From JAVKMO01 sp031539345 (GTDB taxonomy: Bacteria; Bacteroidota; Bacteroidia; Chitinophagales; Chitinophagaceae): a stretch of 25,740 nucleotides of DNA. Under the pieces are notes generated by a model. The model did no database searches and was not told where the DNA came from. It was given only the letters and a program-made list of their open reading frames with translations. Positions 9,101 to 18,468 of the stretch are shown piece after piece (positions within the stretch are counted from its first letter, which is position 1; each line of letters begins with the position of its first letter). The stretch covers positions 1-25,740 of the forward strand of contig JAVKMO010000018.1 of the NCBI GenBank assembly GCA_031539345.1, in the 5' to 3' direction. Both the position numbers and the translations under genes were made by a program.

Positions 9101-12100
9101 GTATAGTTGATCAAATTCAAATTCATGTTTTTGAATACGCCAAGTGCTTCATTTGTTTGAAGGTTTTTTATTCTTAATGATAACGACTGCTCATTTTGTA
9201 AGACGAGATTGTTGTTATCTAAACTTTGCTGAATACGAAAAATATTAGGTGGTACAGCGTATGGAATGGGCTGTCGGCGGTCATTTTCTTCTATGTTAAT
9301 GCTACTGACAAATAATTTTTCATTATTGCCATTGTTGACTGGCAGATAACTTCCTGTTGCATCTATCGCAAAATTTGCTTTTCTCCAATTATTCGCAACC
9401 AAAGAAAATTTCAATAATCTCAATACCGATTCATCTTTAAAATTATGCATCAACATACGCATAAAACGAATGCTTTTAAAATCTGCAATGTTGCCCACCT
9501 TGGCATAATAAGAATGAATTGGAATACGAAATAAATACCAATTGATGGGTTGAATTGAAGGCGAATTTTGATTGCTGAGTTGCAAATTTGCTGTAACAGT
9601 TCTTTTATCGACAATATAATTATCGCCGATTTGCATATTCGGTTTTAAATGTAAGACGTATTGAAAATAACTTTCATTCGTGTTGAGAATATTGTCATTG
9701 TTTAAATCTTCTTTATCTGGTGTGCTTGTGGCTGCAGAAATTATTGTTGCGTTATTGCTAATAGCTGAATTGCCTTGCGTGTTATTAAAATATTTGTATC
9801 GGTCTAAAATAGTTGCTGTTGCTGGATAAACCGCATCACGAATGCCAACAAAATTATCTGAAGCAGGGTCATTGAATGCTTTTTGATAAATGGTTGATGA
9901 CGCTCCAAAATTATTTTGTAGTTGTTGTAAATACGACAAAAAATTCTTTTGTTCCTCAATATCAGACAAGCCGTCTAAACCAACATCTTGTAAAACTCTT
10001 TCATTGGCTACACCAATAAATGTGGTTGAAACTGGGGTTGGATTTCGAGGCACTTTTCCCCATATTGTGGTATCAATTTCTGATTGAAAAGACGGCGTAG
10101 AAATACCATTTTCATACATTCTCAAATCGTCTTTTAAAATATCTTCTGATACGTTTCCAAGATGAAAATAGACATCACCACCTGCCGAATTAGTTTGATT
10201 GGCAAAGGGGTCTTGCATCCAAAATTGCAGATATTCTATGTTTTTATCTTCAAAATTTGCTTGGTCTTGAAATGCAAAACTAATAGCACCAAATTTTTCG
10301 TGTGGTTTTAAAAATTCATTTTGAGCATTTAATTCATCTGTTGCAGTTGCAAAGTTATACTGACCTTTTTCTTTAGGAAAATAGGCGATGTCAAACGTGT
10401 TAGAGTAATAATTATTAAAGTTTGATGTGATAGACGGAAAAATTTCTTCCGTTGGAATTCTTCGCCAACGCGGATCTAACAAATTGGTTTGGCTTGCAGG
10501 ATTGTCAAGTCCACCTGCATATTGAAAATTGGCGTCTATTTGATACCATGCAATATGAGCACGATTTTTATTGATGTCTAAGCTATTCGTTAGATTTGAT
10601 TCTGGAAATAAAGGAGAGCCTTTATCATTCGTTGCCCCTTTAGGCACAGCCGATAAATTCCAATTTAAAACTGGAGCAACAGAAAGAGAAATGTTGCTAT
10701 AAGAATTTTCAAAATCATCTAAATAAATTGAACCTGCCGGTACATATTGCGACAAGCTGTTGTAGTTAGGAGCATACTTTGCAAATTCTGCAAACGCTGT
10801 AATATGTGATTGTTCTTTACTGACAAAACGGGGCAAAGCCTTGTCTAAGAGATAAGTTAATGCACGAGATTTTGTTTTATAAGTAACATCTACACCAAAC
10901 ATTTGATTGCTCACCGCCTCTTGCCCATACAATACTTTAAAATTAAATGGCAATTCATTGAGCCTTGTATAAGTAGCACCAATACTGATTTTTTTATTCA
11001 GTAAATATTCTGCTCTTAACCCTATAAATGTTTTTTGCTGAAAGCCAATAGCTGAATTATCTTCTAACTGAACAACAAGCGGCAACCGTGAGTCTAAAAT
11101 ACTTTTATTCAAAATCGTCAATGCCCCAATATTGTAATCCATTGTAAAATCTATTCCTTCTCGTAAAATGTGTCCTTGTTGAGAAATTTTGACAGAGCCT
11201 TGTGGAATATTGTATGCTCCTAAAAATATTTGTGAAGAATTTGTGTTGCGTACACTGCCTTTTAACACATAGCGATTCGCTTCTATTTGTTGCTGTGCAT
11301 AGCTTTTAATGGAGTCATACAACGAGGTGAATAAATATTTATTGGCTTGTGAGGGGTCAGAAAAAGCGTAAGCTAAGTCTCTGCCAAAGGGTTCTAAAAC
11401 AGGAAAAACAATGCGTCCTTTTTCAGAAAAAACAGTTGCTCCTTCTACATAATCAAAAACGCCATCAGGCAAAAAATCATTATTGGTATTTAATCTATCC
11501 GAGTTGAGTAATGAAATGATTGTTTTTTTATACTGAGCGTCTGCATAAGGCAAATAAATTTTTTCTCCTTTAGAAGGCTCATCATACAAAACATATAGAT
11601 TAAATCCGTCTTTGCGAATGCCTGTTGTACCAATTGCATACACATTACGCATCGTCAATTTCCATAATGGCAATGCGGGTTGTGGCGTAATTGGTTTTAA
11701 TAATTTTGTGAAAATAAGTTGCGAATAATCTTGTGCATCATTCAAAATAACCTCTTCAGAAAATTCACCTACTTTGAAATTTTTACCATCTATTTGATAC
11801 TCATAAGAAATACCGACAACACTTTCATTCGTTACATTTTCATTGAGCATTACATACCCCAAAGTAGGATGAATGGTGATACTATTGGGTGGAATTTTTT
11901 TTGCATACACTCTTTCAAAATCTCTTCCTTGTACAAAACCTTTGTTAATTAAAACATCAACCGCATAACGCGGATTACGCAAATTGACATCACTCCTTAA
12001 TTGTTGGTATAAAGTATTGTTGGCATTGTCTGGTGGAGCATTTCCGTTGATCAATGTTGCTATTCTATTGCGGTTATCGATGTCATTTCCGTTTTCTCCT

Positions 12101-13635
12101 AAATCGGCAAATGCAATAATTTGTCGCGTGTCTGCATTCACTGCATTTCTATTTGTAACCCAAGCCTCAACACGTAAAATGCGAACATTAGATTGTATAA
12201 AAGGTAGTTTTTTTAAAGCTTGATTGTATTGTTTTCTGAAATAATGTCCTAATAAAAAGTTTCTATTGTCTTCATAATCGCTTGCTTTTAACCGAATGTT
12301 TTGAGACATTGTGCCGTCGCTCAAATTGATCGTTTTTAATTTCGACGTTTGATAAGCTAATACAGATGATAAATTCAATCTGCCAAATTGTGTTTCTAAT
12401 TTTACGCCAAATAATTCTCTTGGTCCACGTATAATTTCGCTCTTGGTTTGAAAAGAAGTTACGCCAACATCTACTTGTCGAATAATTTGATCTGGGTCGC
12501 CTTTATATCCAATACGAATTTGTTTCAATAAATTTTGTGACACGCCAGTTGAAAATATAGACGTATTAACACCTGAACCAGTAGGAGAACTGCTAGAAAT
12601 CGCAGCCATATTACTCGCCACAGCCGTTGCCGCACTTACTCCGCCAACAACATATAAAGGGTTTTTTAAATCAAAATTATTCAGGTTACTAAAACCCACA
12701 GGCAATGCCAATTTTGTTCCTATCATAGAATTTAAATTGCCGTCGTATTTCAAATCTAACAACGGAGAAGTTGTTGAACGAAACGGTAAAGGCAAAGTGG
12801 GATTGTCGGTTGTAAAATTTTCTGCACCAATAATTAAATCAACAAATCCTTTGGGTTTGATATTTAAAAGTTGAGCCGAGTCAAATTCTTTAGTGGCTTT
12901 TTGAATTTCTTCTTTTGTGTTTTTCCATTGTTTTTTTCCTTCATCAGCTATCGCATTTCCTGCTTGCTTTATTTTCTTTTTCACTAGAGCACTATCTATT
13001 TTAGGCAAATTTTTCAGCATGCTATCAGCTTCTTTCAATGAGCGCGTAACAACATTGAATGTTTTTTTTCCTGTCTGTTTTAAGTCCTTTAGTCGTTGTT
13101 TATTCTCATCATATATTCTATTTAAATCTGTGCCAATAGCTTGCACGCCAAATATATTGTTGAACACAAAATTTTTAGCAGAGAAGCGAGGAATACCGCC
13201 GCGCTGACTTAAAAAAAGTAAAACATTGGACTTCTTTGTAAAATAATTTTGGTCTGCTTGTTTCGATGCAATGGCATTCACTTCTTTTTTACTCAACAAA
13301 AACGGATGCCGTACATTCTCATCACCAATTTGTTCTTGGGTAATAAAAGCCTGCATGCGTGGGCTGTATTCCAAACTTCTATTTATGATAGAAATGGGCG
13401 GCTCAGAATATTGAACAAAAGAATTTGTCATTGGCGTAGAAAAGAAATCTCCTCGCCTATCCGAAAAAGGATATTTCAAAGGTTTAGGAATGGTGTCTTC
13501 TACAATTTCATCTTCGTTCTCTTCTTGTTGTGTAGTTGTCTCCTCTGCTGTTTCTTGGGCATAACTTTGTTGTTGAACAACAAAAGCAAAAACAAAAAAG
13601 AAAAGAAAGAAAAAGTAAAAACGCCTCGCCGCCAT
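6106..13635 (-). CDS. sprA: SprA, type IX secretion system outer-membrane translocon
   Basis: The protein has 2509 residues, typical of SprA/Sov. SprA forms the giant beta-barrel through which T9SS cargo leaves the cell, and it is needed for gliding in many relatives. A signal peptide ends near A26 (SYA|QE) and is followed by an acidic linker. Family landmarks include TDNPTLPLPFR (276-286), VVGISYEY, AGSIYLDDFEN (near residue 970) and a long run of alternating hydrophobic strands ending in LLIRLNF, a normal barrel end signal. Two parts look unusual: a Lys-rich helical segment at about 174-252 and an Ala/Ser/Gly-rich stretch at about 331-370, in the region where SprA relatives have beta strands. 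The ATG at 13635 has a candidate promoter 20-30 bases upstream. Neighbours are not the usual ruvA or gcvH. The gene converges with polX and overlaps it by 11 bp. Confidence 0.93.
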   Translation of the reverse strand: MAARRFYFFFLFFFVFAFVVQQQSYAQETAEETTTQQEENEDEIVEDTIPKPLKYPFSDRRGDFFSTPMTNSFVQYSEPPISIINRSLEYSPRMQAFITQEQIGDENVRHPFLLSKKEVNAIASKQADQNYFTKKSNVLLFLSQRGGIPRFSAKNFVFNNIFGVQAIGTDLNRIYDENKQRLKDLKQTGKKTFNVVTRSLKEADSMLKNLPKIDSALVKKKIKQAGNAIADEGKKQWKNTKEEIQKATKEFDSAQLLNIKPKGFVDLIIGAENFTTDNPTLPLPFRSTTSPLLDLKYDGNLNSMIGTKLALPVGFSNLNNFDLKNPLYVVGGVSAATAVASNMAAISSSSPTGSGVNTSIFSTGVSQNLLKQIRIGYKGDPDQIIRQVDVGVTSFQTKSEIIRGPRELFGVKLETQFGRLNLSSVLAYQTSKLKTINLSDGTMSQNIRLKASDYEDNRNFLLGHYFRKQYNQALKKLPFIQSNVRILRVEAWVTNRNAVNADTRQIIAFADLGENGNDIDNRNRIATLINGNAPPDNANNTLYQQLRSDVNLRNPRYAVDVLINKGFVQGRDFERVYAKKIPPNSITIHPTLGYVMLNENVTNESVVGISYEYQIDGKNFKVGEFSEEVILNDAQDYSQLIFTKLLKPITPQPALPLWKLTMRNVYAIGTTGIRKDGFNLYVLYDEPSKGEKIYLPYADAQYKKTIISLLNSDRLNTNNDFLPDGVFDYVEGATVFSEKGRIVFPVLEPFGRDLAYAFSDPSQANKYLFTSLYDSIKSYAQQQIEANRYVLKGSVRNTNSSQIFLGAYNIPQGSVKISQQGHILREGIDFTMDYNIGALTILNKSILDSRLPLVVQLEDNSAIGFQQKTFIGLRAEYLLNKKISIGATYTRLNELPFNFKVLYGQEAVSNQMFGVDVTYKTKSRALTYLLDKALPRFVSKEQSHITAFAEFAKYAPNYNSLSQYVPAGSIYLDDFENSYSNISLSVAPVLNWNLSAVPKGATNDKGSPLFPESNLTNSLDINKNRAHIAWYQIDANFQYAGGLDNPASQTNLLDPRWRRIPTEEIFPSITSNFNNYYSNTFDIAYFPKEKGQYNFATATDELNAQNEFLKPHEKFGAISFAFQDQANFEDKNIEYLQFWMQDPFANQTNSAGGDVYFHLGNVSEDILKDDLRMYENGISTPSFQSEIDTTIWGKVPRNPTPVSTTFIGVANERVLQDVGLDGLSDIEEQKNFLSYLQQLQNNFGASSTIYQKAFNDPASDNFVGIRDAVYPATATILDRYKYFNNTQGNSAISNNATIISAATSTPDKEDLNNDNILNTNESYFQYVLHLKPNMQIGDNYIVDKRTVTANLQLSNQNSPSIQPINWYLFRIPIHSYYAKVGNIADFKSIRFMRMLMHNFKDESVLRLLKFSLVANNWRKANFAIDATGSYLPVNNGNNEKLFVSSINIEENDRRQPIPYAVPPNIFRIQQSLDNNNLVLQNEQSLSLRIKNLQTNEALGVFKNMNLNLINYTDLNMFIHAETLQGEPTVNDKELDAVVRLATDYVNNYYEIKIPLTITKPQSAYTQVDIWPTENNLDIELQLLTQIKNRRNLAGKNPNELYTETINGKTISIMGNPTLADIKGVLVAVHNKTSFSKSAEIWVNELRLNGLNTSNAYAGLARVDMKLADLGTMSLTGNFSTTGFGSIEQKANERARENIKQYTVTSNLDLSKFLPKGLKMNLPFYMNFSQILSTPEYDPLNSDLKLDTKLNALNTQTQKDSLLDVSVDYTKTQTYSFTNVRILPKKGEVLSFYSIKNWDISYTFTGIDKHSPLIQTYDFSTHNGSVNYTFNPLIHYYEPFQNLFLSQSTLAMLIKKININIIPSNLSFRMLFDRYFVITKARSIYEENAFQLPEYYDKRFAITRMYGFKHNLTKSIVIDYKANNFSRIDEPYGRIDNAEKRIDVWTRILNGGRNVLYNHNLLATYTIPTQSIPALNWTTLRVSYNTDYSWQSAPDSLFYLGHSIQNTRKQEADIGLNFNMLFNRFSFAQANSNVQERNLNTFTGAGERSLLKSLIFFLQRGRLNFKETYQTSINGFMLSPQLLGNNLAQLAPGLDFTFFGMQPASAGIEGFAKKEWITHSTELNQNFLQTYTKTITAELELKPFPYLDISLNVNYSYGKNYSELFKDITGNGNFAHLSPYSTGKFEMSYWAFQTAFDNYTNNQTSQAFQNFLLLRKDLSTRLGKTNEQSVLENDGYYKGYNSYAQDVLIPSFIAAYTKANVNGIPLINNQHNRIEDNPFSGFFPLPNWKISYTGLSNVSFLKSLFTLIKLTNGYTGALSSNDISINPRYGELLIGIPMFIDPLSGNFIPYYRIPNITIIEKFEPLIGIDITMKNKITIGFKYSKDRTVSMSIVDFQISENAKEQFATSFSTRIKGSSSMNEIKKIKLRNEFVFKIDVLYAQDFNYNIKFNQDYKTPTGGNTLLNVLPSIEYLAHTNLTFKLFYEYRAAKNNLTQISTINQRGGLLIRLNF

Positions 13636-13655
13636 TGGAATAAAAGATGAAAACC

Positions 13656-13663
13656 CAAAAATA
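13656..13663 (-). promoter_or_regulatory. Candidate Bacteroidota -7 promoter box for sprA
   Basis: The minus strand reads TATTTTTG, a full match to TAnnTTTG, ending 20 bases before the sprA ATG in the 111-bp gap after the PL8 lyase gene. I see no good TTTG/TTG -33 element at the expected 19-21-base spacing, so the call rests on the -7 box and its location. The motif is short and can arise by chance in AT-rich DNA. Confidence 0.35.
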
Positions 13664-13746
13664 ATTTTTATTCATATTGACATCGCATTAACAGGCTTAA
13701 ATAAACCTTAAAGTCAAATCAATTTTAAAGATGACCCTCGTTGATG

Positions 13747-15873
13747 CTAAAACAATACGCTTGTTGTTTTTCCTTTTATTTCTGAAAAAGGTATCGTTTT
13801 TGTTGTGCCTTGCCCATTACTCAAAATGGTTACATCAACTGTCTGGAGCAATTGTGTGGGGTCAGCAATAGAAAGTACTTTTCCATTTTTGAGCATCAAC
13901 ACACAAGGCTTATTCACTTGAACGGTTTTGTCTTGATGAGTAAATTTTCCAGCCTTGTAAAAAACAGCTTGATACATCTTCAATTCATCATGGTAAACAA
14001 TTTGTTGCACATCTGTATTTGCAATAATTTTTATCGCATCAATCGAATATTTTTTTGCTGCATTTTCTGTTTCAATATTCGGCACAATAGCATAAGCATA
14101 CGATTGACGAACAGGGGCAATTTGATGATCGAAGAATAAACTAAAAACAGGCAAAGTAACGCTATCAGTAGGCTCTGTGTTAGATACATTTGCAATTTGC
14201 GACAAGCGACCACTTTGATTAAAATGAGTGTATCTTACTTGATTAGGTTGGAGAAAAAAATACGCAATATTTTTATGCCTGATGTAATCAAGCGAAGAAG
14301 ATGTGTCTGTGGTATTAAATGTTTTTTTAATTTCTTTTTTGTCATTTTTTATTTTATAAAAAACAGCGTCATCAGGAGTACTTAAACATTGATTGATGGT
14401 TGTGTATGTAGGCAGATTGCTGTTGTCGGTAATGTCGGCACCAAGAGCAACAACTTCTTTATCAAACATAAACCATGCTTTTTTTGCACGATTTGTTCCG
14501 TGTTCAAAGTCATAAGCAAATGCACCATACATATCATCTGAAACGCCCCCAACAAAATTTGTTTTGCCATAATTCACTCCCCATTGTTTTCTCGTTGATA
14601 AAAAAGTATCGGTTTGTTTGTACGTGGTACCAGGTATCATTGTCCAATTCCATACTGGCATAATATTATAGTACTCATCACCGGTAGTCATAATACAATT
14701 TGCACCAAGAGAAAAATAATGCGACTTTAAATTATCTCCGTTTCCAGCTTCTGCTTCTACTGTTCGTTTAGAAATTGCCCTCGTAGAAAAGAAGAAGTTT
14801 TTTCTTTGATGCTGCATATAATCGGCTGCCCAATAGTGTTTGTTTTTTTCTATTACGCCCTCTCCAGAAAGTGCGTTACCCTCTATTCGTGCTATCGCTT
14901 GTTCATATACACGAGCATTATTAGGGTCAATGTTTACCAGCATTTTTAGGATAGAATTGACATTGGCTTTCAAATTATTTTTTCTTACAATCCCTCGCCC
15001 CATGATACTAAAATCCCAATATTGACCACGTATTGAAGGTAACCACGTTTCACGAATGAATTGTAAAAACAAAACAAAATTTCCACTCCGTGTATTAAAT
15101 CGGCTTTTTATATTTTTAAATAAATAGGCAAGTTGTAAAACGGCTCTAATCATTTCTGTTCCATATCCATGAATATACAATTGAGGTCCATGGTCTAAAT
15201 AACAAAGGTCTTTCGTTATATTGGTAAGCAAACTGTCGCTCACTTTGGCAATAGTTTGCTGAATTAAATTTTCATCTTTTGTAAGAATCCCTCGATATAA
15301 ATAATGCGTTGCAATATCAAGCATATTTGCACCACCTCCAGATGAAGTAATATCATTAATTTCTGTTGGTATAAAAAGCGTCATCAATTTTTTTTCATCT
15401 AATCCATTGTCTGGAATTTGGCGCATCAACGCAATAATGATGCCTATTTTTTTAGGGTAATCAATTTTGTGAAACCACCAATTCCAATGTTTCGTATTCG
15501 ATATAAACCAATAATCCAAACCTTTTTGAATGGCTTTTTTATAGGCTTCACTATTAAAAGCCGCACTTTCTGTGTTCGAACAAACTTTGACCAATTCTAA
15601 AATACGCTCGATATGTTTATTCGTTACTTTCGGATCATGAGGCAATGTGCCATACATGATATCTACCCAACTCCCGTCTTCTTTTTGAGACATTAACCAA
15701 GATGCAATGGTAACTGCATCAACCGTAGATTTTTGATTTGCCTTTTGCAAGTCTTTTAACAAAGCATCAAAATCAATTGTAGTATTTTGTATTACATGAG
15801 CAGAGACAAAAAATGAGTTGCAAAAAATACACAACAGAATAAAAAATTGTCTAAGAAAAATGGAATCTTTCAT
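13747..15873 (-). CDS. Polysaccharide lyase family 8 (chondroitin AC/hyaluronate lyase-like), secreted
   Basis: The protein has 708 residues, close to the length of Pedobacter (Flavobacterium) heparinus chondroitinase AC. A signal peptide ends near A25 (VSA|HV). An alpha/alpha-toroid N-terminal part is followed by beta-sandwich domains. Active-site residues line up with chondroitinase AC: N183 (GGGAN), H228 (LDHGPQ), Y237 (HGYG), R293/R297 (GRGIVR) and E375 (AEAGN). YYNIMPVWNW (401-410) is also a strong family match. PL8 enzymes cleave hexosamine-uronate links in chondroitin, hyaluronate or xanthan by beta-elimination; the substrate here cannot be told from sequence. No SusC/SusD pair, sulfatase or unsaturated glucuronyl hydrolase lies nearby, so this is not an obvious polysaccharide-utilisation locus. 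No T9SS C-terminal sorting domain is obvious. It starts 33 bp after the DUF5686 gene, so it is probably co-transcribed with it. Confidence 0.9.
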   Translation of the reverse strand: MKDSIFLRQFFILLCIFCNSFFVSAHVIQNTTIDFDALLKDLQKANQKSTVDAVTIASWLMSQKEDGSWVDIMYGTLPHDPKVTNKHIERILELVKVCSNTESAAFNSEAYKKAIQKGLDYWFISNTKHWNWWFHKIDYPKKIGIIIALMRQIPDNGLDEKKLMTLFIPTEINDITSSGGGANMLDIATHYLYRGILTKDENLIQQTIAKVSDSLLTNITKDLCYLDHGPQLYIHGYGTEMIRAVLQLAYLFKNIKSRFNTRSGNFVLFLQFIRETWLPSIRGQYWDFSIMGRGIVRKNNLKANVNSILKMLVNIDPNNARVYEQAIARIEGNALSGEGVIEKNKHYWAADYMQHQRKNFFFSTRAISKRTVEAEAGNGDNLKSHYFSLGANCIMTTGDEYYNIMPVWNWTMIPGTTYKQTDTFLSTRKQWGVNYGKTNFVGGVSDDMYGAFAYDFEHGTNRAKKAWFMFDKEVVALGADITDNSNLPTYTTINQCLSTPDDAVFYKIKNDKKEIKKTFNTTDTSSSLDYIRHKNIAYFFLQPNQVRYTHFNQSGRLSQIANVSNTEPTDSVTLPVFSLFFDHQIAPVRQSYAYAIVPNIETENAAKKYSIDAIKIIANTDVQQIVYHDELKMYQAVFYKAGKFTHQDKTVQVNKPCVLMLKNGKVLSIADPTQLLQTVDVTILSNGQGTTKTIPFSEIKGKTTSVLF

Positions 15874-15906
15874 ACTAATGATGATTTAAAATGAAAATGG
15901 AAAGTA

Positions 15907-18438
15907 TTAAAACTGCAAGTGAAAGCTAAACATAAAGGTATTAGCCGAATAAGATGCAGTTGGGCTTAATCGCCAGAAATAAGACACACGAAACAGATTG
16001 AAAATATTGTCTATTCCTGTTCCAATTTCTACTAAAGGTTTTTCTTGTAAGGTAGAAAGAACACGGTGATGTTGTTGCAATGCGTGTTTTTGATTTTGCT
16101 CTGAAAGCCCTCCTATCATAGCATTAACAAGCCAAATTTGCCGCCATTTTAATTTTTTGATATACGGAATAAAACGGAGTAAGCCCTTCCCCATACGATG
16201 TTCAAAATGAAGTTTGGCATAAGAGTCAGCAATAAATTCAAAGGGCTGCACAGTGTTAAACGTATGTTTAATATCATACATGGTTAAATTGGAAAAGGGT
16301 CTTTCTAAAACCATATAAGGAGCCGTTCCCCAATATTTTCCAGCATCTATAAAAAAAACAAAACTACCCCAAGGTTCTTTTTTTATTGTTTGTTGTAATT
16401 GCATTTGAACTTTTTGATAATCATATTGGCTACCAAAAATGCCTGCAACGCCTTGTGTAAAAGACGCTTTCACAATAGGATACTGCGACCCTAAACTAAT
16501 TTGACGAAAATTATTTTCTATCCATTTTTCTAAATGACGATAACTCAATCCAATAGTAAAAGATGCATTTTTCATTTCATGCAATTTGTCTGGCACAAAT
16601 TTTATTTTTTCATAATCAACATTCGTATTGTCACCATCATTTATCATCACGTCTTTTCTTACAATAGGGATAAATTGTTGATAGTCGATATGGCTATACA
16701 GACCTAAGCCATTCGGATAGATTTTTTCATAAGCCAACCTCGTTTGCATAATGTTATGCAACGAAAACTGTACACTCTTGCGTTTTAAAATATTCACAAA
16801 TACATTGTCTTTAGAAACAATGCTCGGTTGATTGTCATAAAAACCAAGATCGACATTGTCGCTCCAAATCCAATTTACTTCAGACCAATAACGGTGGTTA
16901 AAAATGTATTTTAATACAATGCCTCCATTCCATAATTGTTGGCGAGAATTGAGAGTTGCAGCAAGATGAAAATTGAAATTTTTTGACAATTTTTCATTGT
17001 TCGCTAATTCTAAACGAATACGTGGACCGTTGTACGGATTGCGTCCAAGTATGCTCCACCATTTACCAATTTTAAATTTTCCTACATCTAAAAATCCTGA
17101 TTGTAACAATTGCAAACCATTCACAAGACGAATAAAAAAAGGCATTTTAAAAAGCGTGTCAATGGTTGCATGGGCAAGGGTTTCTGATTTTGTTAATGGC
17201 TCATGTCGATTGGCATTCCAATATGTTTTGTCGTGTTGTTTTGCACTATCAAGCAAAACAATTTCTTCTGTACTTTGATTTTTTTGTAAGTGAACAAGAG
17301 CGGAATTTTTATCTATAGTAACATCTTTGTAAGTGGCAATGCGACGAACTAAAAAATCAAGTTTACTACCTTCTGTTGGTGCAACTTCTGCCACAAAACT
17401 AACCTTCTTCAAAAAGTATGTGCTGTCATTGATGGGCTGTAATTCCTGCATAAAATTTGCCTTATTGACAAAATTGATGTTCGCCTTATTGGTTAATCTC
17501 AAATTGATTTTTTGAATGGCATAGATAGAATCACGCACCCAACAATCTCCATCAAATACATTATCTGCAAATAATTTGGGAATAAATAAAAAGTGAATCA
17601 ATCGCTGTTGTTGGACGTATTGCGTGTCTAAAATTTTAAAATTGTAATACACATCAGCCTGAGTTGAAAAAGGACTAATGAATTCTTTATTGAAAAAAGT
17701 GATTTGGTTTTCATAAAAATTCAAATTTTGATATGAGCCTCCTAATAATTTCAAAAAACTTTCGTTCTTAATTCCACTACTTAAAATGGCTTGTATTTCT
17801 TCTCTTTTTTGATAAGGATTTTTTTGATAAAATAATTTTGACAGCGTTTCTGTAATAAAAAATGGAAGCGTAGTTTTTCCAAATTCGCTTGAGTCTGTAT
17901 TTTTCAAAAGGAATTTAACACTTTTCAAAAATTTACTTTTTTCTAATTGGTCTTTATTAATATCGTTCAAACTCAATTCTAATCGATTGTGCATATCATA
18001 AGTATAATAAGGCAAATGATTAAAATTGTTTTTGTCTTTATGCTTCACAATTTTACGCCACAACAAAAAAGATTTTGTAAATTTTGATTTCACAATAACC
18101 TCATGTTGCATCGTTGCCTTTTGTAATAAAATACGCAAAGCTTGTTTATTGATTACACTATCATTTTGTTGTACAAAAATTTGATAAGGCTGATAACCAA
18201 CATAAGAAAATTGCAAAGTATCTCCTCCACTTGGAATCGTACTTCCAAAATCAAATGTTCCGTTTTGGTCAGCAATTTTGCCAATACCCGACTGCGTAAA
18301 TTGGACTGGTGCAAACGAAATTGGTTCCAAATTGTCAGCGTCTAAAACAACTCCATGAATACGAGTTTGCTGACACACAGTAAATTGATTGACCGCCAAA
18401 CAACAAATACAAAAAAGAAACAATCTAAAAACTACCAT
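15907..18438 (-). CDS. DUF5686 outer-membrane protein with carboxypeptidase-like regulatory domain
   Basis: The protein has 843 residues from the ATG at 18438. A GTG two codons upstream (18444) is also in frame but less likely. A signal peptide covers about residues 1-23. A carboxypeptidase-D regulatory-like beta-sandwich spans about 26-105 (RIHGVVLDADNLEPISFAPV, then FSYVGYQPYQI). The rest matches the DUF5686 family in layout: a mixed region (FTKSFLLWRKIVKHKDKNN, PYYTYDMHNRLEL), then beta strands ending in FMFSFHLQF, an aromatic barrel end signal. The domain order resembles TonB-dependent receptors without the plug. Its biochemical role is not known to me; I infer an outer-membrane barrel with a periplasmic sandwich domain. 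It lies about 30 bp after bcp and 33 bp before the PL8 gene, inside the compact minus-strand series. Confidence 0.85.
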   Translation of the reverse strand: MVVFRLFLFCICCLAVNQFTVCQQTRIHGVVLDADNLEPISFAPVQFTQSGIGKIADQNGTFDFGSTIPSGGDTLQFSYVGYQPYQIFVQQNDSVINKQALRILLQKATMQHEVIVKSKFTKSFLLWRKIVKHKDKNNFNHLPYYTYDMHNRLELSLNDINKDQLEKSKFLKSVKFLLKNTDSSEFGKTTLPFFITETLSKLFYQKNPYQKREEIQAILSSGIKNESFLKLLGGSYQNLNFYENQITFFNKEFISPFSTQADVYYNFKILDTQYVQQQRLIHFLFIPKLFADNVFDGDCWVRDSIYAIQKINLRLTNKANINFVNKANFMQELQPINDSTYFLKKVSFVAEVAPTEGSKLDFLVRRIATYKDVTIDKNSALVHLQKNQSTEEIVLLDSAKQHDKTYWNANRHEPLTKSETLAHATIDTLFKMPFFIRLVNGLQLLQSGFLDVGKFKIGKWWSILGRNPYNGPRIRLELANNEKLSKNFNFHLAATLNSRQQLWNGGIVLKYIFNHRYWSEVNWIWSDNVDLGFYDNQPSIVSKDNVFVNILKRKSVQFSLHNIMQTRLAYEKIYPNGLGLYSHIDYQQFIPIVRKDVMINDGDNTNVDYEKIKFVPDKLHEMKNASFTIGLSYRHLEKWIENNFRQISLGSQYPIVKASFTQGVAGIFGSQYDYQKVQMQLQQTIKKEPWGSFVFFIDAGKYWGTAPYMVLERPFSNLTMYDIKHTFNTVQPFEFIADSYAKLHFEHRMGKGLLRFIPYIKKLKWRQIWLVNAMIGGLSEQNQKHALQQHHRVLSTLQEKPLVEIGTGIDNIFNLFRVSYFWRLSPTASYSANTFMFSFHLQF

Positions 18439-18468
18439 TCGCACAAAAACAAAAAATAAAACTTAAAA

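Noticed and set aside
13249..13650. 133-residue plus-strand ORF opposite sprA
   Set aside because: It lies wholly opposite the well-supported sprA 5' end and its composition follows from the opposite reading; there is no domain or start signal.
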